DNA of 64,000 nucleotides from the NCBI GenBank assembly GCA_037974665.1, contig CM075770.1, positions 1,500,501 through 1,564,500 of the forward strand, in the 5' to 3' direction. The translations under genes were made by a program, and so were the position numbers. How positions within the stretch are numbered: the stretch's first letter is position 1; every line of letters starts with the position of its first letter. The notes under the pieces are model-generated. The model was given only the letters and a program-made list of their open reading frames with translations, did no database searches and was not told the DNA's origin. This document shows, in pieces, positions 60,123-64,000 of the stretch. The DNA comes from Ehretia macrophylla (taxonomy: Eukaryota; Streptophyta; Magnoliopsida; Boraginales; Ehretiaceae).

Positions 60123-62182
60123 CTTTAATGTAATTGTTAATTTTTGTTTTCAGATCCTTTTCTTGGTAGGCATATTGATAGCTGGAACATCTATTTATTA
60201 TGTTTTCTTGTGTGATACACGTGGTACGAGTGTGATTTATAGTTTTATTTCGTATGTTTACGTAATAATTCGAGTTATTGTTTAGATCTTCGTTGATATT
60301 TATTCCAAAAACATTATTCTCAATCTTATAATACATTCCTCTTGCTTATGAGTTTATGACAGACATTTATATATAAGGGATCAAATATAATTATTTTTTT
60401 CTTCCAAATTTAGGATGTATATAGATACACTTTCACAACAACGTGACTTTAAAATTTATATGTAGATAGTACATATGTTGCCTCTAGAATTTAGAGATCT
60501 TCTGTTTGTTTATTATGTTGCCATGTGTAACAAACGTGATACAATTATCGTGTATTTAAGTAATAATTTAAATTAATTATTTTAAATATTATTTATACTT
60601 AATCTAAGACAATTATTTTTTTATCTTATAATACATGTTACTCATTTATAAGTTTGGAGTTCTAAATTAATGACGTGGCAAGTATAGACAAATGTTATAT
60701 GTACGTATTTGTATCTTGACCAAATACTAGAATATATAAGTAGAGTTTTTCCAATTTTATACAAGATAAATGTGTGAGGGAATGGTTAGTTGGCTGATAA
60801 AGATTGGGGGTTTATAAGTTTTTATGGTATTGAGATACATTTTTGTAACTTTGATAGTCAATTGCATAATTAGTGAAAAGGTTGGGATGTTTCTTGTACC
60901 AATCAGATTATGACAACGTAGTTGCGTTGGTTGAATCCAAATTTGCCTAGCATGATGATAGAGAAGGATGTAGATAACAAATGAGGTAGACCAAGACCAA
61001 TGGAAATGTGAAATGGATGTGTTCTCAACCATTTTCTGCCTAATTGATTAGCCACGCCATTCATGTCGGTAAAAAAAATTCGGTATATAAAACTCTTATT
61101 ACGCATACTTTGAAAAATAATAAAATTTGTTTTGAATTTATTATACGTAATTTTACAACTACTTTGCATATTATAAAAAACTATTTTTATGACTTAAATG
61201 TATGAATATCAACTTACACAATAATAATTTTACCATTGTACTAATGCTCCCATCACGAGTTTCTTTTAGTGTATCCCAAACTCTTAATGACCCTTCAATA
61301 TAAACATATCTCATTGTATATGTTTTTGCTTTCAATCCTATCAATACTCATGGTATCATATGGTGAACAAGATGAACTGTGTGAGTAGGAGTGGCCTCAT
61401 AGGAGCTCAAGTGGATGGTGTTCGAAGAAAAGCCCCAAAACATATTGCCGTCAATAATTTAATTTTGGATGATAGTGTGTGGAGTAAAAGCTTGCCTTTA
61501 TAATTTCCAATGTATGATGATGTGCTATTTCTAACCCTTCTGGTGAGACGATATTTTCTAATCGATTGCGTGTCTTAAAATACCCCTCTTGTATTGCATG
61601 TTTTTCAAGAAGATGGAGACAATTAGACTGAATGCAAGGAGGTAAAATACGTGTTGTAACTCAATGATGTGCATTAAATTTTGAAAAATTCACTTAATCT
61701 TAGATCTTATATATAATTACTACTTGACTTGGATGCAAAAATAGGTCCTTTGAGTTGGCCACACGTTAAACCCTGGGCAAAGTGATTCATTTGGTGCACA
61801 TTAGTTATTTTATATATTCTAGTACTACTTTTAATAAACAAAGGCAATTATATTGCATATATGTGGTATAAGTAATTTTTTTTTCTAAGTAGTGAACGAA
61901 ATTTCAGTATTAGTATGACTAGTAGGTAGAAAAGAGAGGTGGAGAATTTTCAGTTTTGGCAAGACAAAAATGCCGATTTAGCCAAACAAACAAGAGGAAA
62001 TAAAGGGTCATATTTTTACCAAGGTCAAAAACCTTTCCAATTCTTAATTCTACCACTCTTTTGGTGGTATAGGCAGTCTTGGTGGTGGGGTGCATGGTTG
62101 TGCTTCCAGGTTACGGCAACGCCTAGTCGGTGGTGCCGTAGCACCACTTTGCACGTGATCATATTATTTTTCTTAATCGAAG
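60123..62182. other. Intergenic DNA upstream of the USP-domain gene
   Basis: AT-rich with no credible gene. A diverged direct duplication is visible (around 60170-60390 and 60500-60680: TTATTATGTTTTCTTGTGTGA against TTATTATGTTGCCATGTGTAA, followed in both by an ACGTG/CGTGATAC phrase). The promoter of the USP gene should lie in the last few hundred bases. Confidence 0.5.
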
Positions 62183-63858
62183 ATGGCTAATGCAACACCT
62201 TCTAATGAAGGCCTCACGGCTGTGGCGATTGATAGAGCCAAGAATAGCCAATATGCGGTTAAATGGGCTGTCAGCAGCCTAAACGTAAAGAATGGCATCA
62301 TTCTTGTACATGTTAGGACCCAACAAAACTTGCATCCCCGTAGGTATCTTAATTCTTTCGTTGTTATCATTTTTCCATAAAGATAGCTCGGTGCAATTAA
62401 ACTCATATTATACATGTCGTGTGGAAAAGGTTGATATATATCTAACAATTGCAATAAAAGACAATATGGTAAATGAAACTCATGTTATACAATATCGTAC
62501 AAAAAAGAGTCAGGAGCAGAATGAATAAAATATTTCATGCAATTTCTTCCTTAGTCATTTTTTTTTTTTTTTAATAGATGCTGAAATTGTGGTTTAAAGA
62601 CAAGTCTATGCATAAGCTAGCCTTCTCGTCTCATCTTGTTTAAAAATTATATTACCTTCACATGCAGCTATACATACAATTAATCTAGGCATTGATTTTA
62701 ACCATAATTTCAATTACTAGTATGCATGAAGATGCGAGTCTTCTCCTTTTCAGTAAAAATAAACTTTCTTGTCTGTTTTGTGTGTGTGTGTGTGTTTGGC
62801 TTGTCATAGTATTTTGCATTGATTTGTCAATGGAGTTTATTGCTTTTGCAGAGGAGTTGGTTCCTAAAGAAGGCCGTGCACCAAACAAATCTGAACTGCA
62901 ACAGCTCTTCCTATCCTACCGTGGATTTTGTGCTCGTAAAGGGGTAACGTTAAAGACCTCACATATTCTTTCTCATATTGGTGTGTATAACTCGGATGAT
63001 ACTTCATCCCTACTATGTATAGTAAAGATTTCCGTGTTACGTATCAAATCTCTCATTTAAATGGCCAGTCAACTTACCATCTTGATAAGAAGGCATCATC
63101 ATCGTTTGCTTATAATGTTATGTATCTTTGTGTTTAGACACGAGTGTATGAGCGCACTTACAAGATTTATCTAACATACAGGATAAATTTTCATTTTCTG
63201 GAGAAAATAAGTAGCTCCTGCAATGAAAGATCTGGAAAATTTAGCATTAGTCAGTTAGATCGATAGACCAAAGTGACCCTTTACTGCACATAGCGAGAGA
63301 TTTGTATTCCGGACTGTCCTTTAAGCACTTAGATCAACTAGGCCTGATTTCTTCTTTTTTGGTGGAAGGATTTCAGGTTCGTGCGAAGGAGGTGGTTCTA
63401 CATGACCTTGATGTTGCAGGTGCACTTGCTGACTTTATTAGAGACAATTCTATCACAACCATTGTCCTTGGTGCTTCAAAGCGGAGTGTCATTGCGAGGT
63501 AACGTCCCTGTTGTCCCTTTGGTAGATACACTAATATTATGATGTTACGAGAGAGACTAAACGGTGGTATAGAGTACTAGTGGACATTCTGCAAATATGA
63601 TAATATCAAGAGCCAAATTTTAATTTGCCTGTATTCTATGAAGAATTCTAACTTTCGCGTCTACAACAGGGCGTTTAGAAATCCAGATGTTCCAACTAGT
63701 TTAGGCAAATCAGCACCAGACTTCTGTAGAGTGTATGCAGTAACAAAGGAGAAAGTTTCGAATGTCAGATCAGCTAGTCGACCTCCCACACCTAGTTCCA
63801 GGCTGCAATCTCCGTTAGGATCATTACCGGACACCCCGCTTTCTCAAGATCTTAAAAG
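62183..63858 (+). CDS. Universal-stress-protein domain of a larger protein (PUB35/52 or RLCK type), partial
   Basis: Exons 62183-62339, 62852-62943, 63377-63498 and 63670-63858 join in phase to 186 residues and stop at a donor (AAAAG|GTAACT), so the gene continues beyond the window. It begins MANATPSNEGLTAVAIDRAK and carries a USP-like alpha/beta domain: strand-helix SQYAVKWAVSSL, strand GIILVHVRTQ, ELVPKEGRAPNKSELQQLF, FCARKGVRAKEVVLHDLDVA, ITTIVLGASKRS and SAPDFCRVYAVTKEK, followed by a Ser/Pro-rich linker (SRPPTPSSRLQSPLGS). This N-terminus is typical of plant proteins that go on with a coiled coil, a kinase domain and often a C-terminal U-box E3 domain. Which of these is present cannot be seen here. 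The first intron's donor is taken as CCCC|GTAGGT because only that keeps the frame with the acceptor at 62852. Confidence 0.85.
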
Positions 63859-64000
63859 GTAACTAAACAAGTTCATGAATCTAGTCTGCTGAAAAGAAGA
63901 ACATTGCAGAATCCTATGACTTTCGGGAATTTTTTTTTTTTTTTCTTGTCCTACATTTTTCAATTTGGAGAGAAAGGGAAACAAGTAAATATATAAATAA

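Noticed and set aside
62692-63060. Longer frame around the second USP exon
   Set aside because: Its ends are intron read-through (GT repeat on the left, donor GGGTAACG ignored on the right).

Overview
The window is nuclear DNA from a flowering plant, almost certainly a eudicot. It is AT-rich, the genes have many short introns with GT-AG borders, and the encoded proteins are plant-specific (Alfin-like, group A PP2C, plastid threonine synthase, DIR1-type lipid transfer protein, miR169-type NF-YA). The genus cannot be told from the sequence. No organellar, bacterial, tRNA, rRNA or CRISPR sequence was seen.

Layout. 1-4.4 kb: intergenic, with a LINE relic and three foldback elements. 4.4-18.8 kb (+): a CID4-type ataxin-2 homologue; its first (5' UTR) intron is swollen to about 8.6 kb by an RTE-type LINE that was later split by an antisense Ty1/copia element. 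18.8-23 kb: intergenic foldback elements. 23-26.5 kb (+): an NF-YA gene with a miR169 site in its 3' UTR. 27.2-35.6 kb (+): an Alfin-like PHD gene with a second Ty1/copia element, in sense orientation, in its last intron. 36.8-38.4 kb (+): intronless plastid threonine synthase. 40.5-40.9 kb (+): DIR1-like lipid transfer protein. 42.4-44.3 kb (-): intronless, proline-rich, membrane-anchored DUF4408/DUF761-type protein. 44.5-49.9 kb: gene-free, with repeats. 50.9-54.1 kb (+): RNA polymerase I subunit RPA49. 55.1-58.1 kb (-): HAB1-type ABA co-receptor phosphatase. 62.2 kb to the end (+): the N-terminal universal-stress-protein part of a larger gene that runs out of the window.

The genes are independent plant transcription units, not an operon or pathway cluster. 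Several act in stress or hormone signalling (NF-YA/miR169, HAB1-type PP2C, DIR1-like, USP protein), but adjacency gives no evidence of joint function.

Points most worth a second look: (1) the Alfin-like protein has a family-typical N-terminal domain but a PHD finger with a zinc-ligand Cys replaced by Tyr and about ten other changes, and the copia element lies in the intron between the two parts; (2) the last intron of the PP2C carries a very strong G-quadruplex tract on the transcribed RNA, in the position of the intron whose retention makes HAB1.2 in Arabidopsis; (3) a 69-nt in-frame, stop-free intron in the CID4 gene; (4) a set of foldback elements with 9-bp target duplications and related GGRTAAAT-type ends, one of them lying just upstream of the RPA49 TATA box and itself holding a second foldback element. 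No wholly new system was found; the novelty is in gene-transposon interplay and in candidate splicing regulation.
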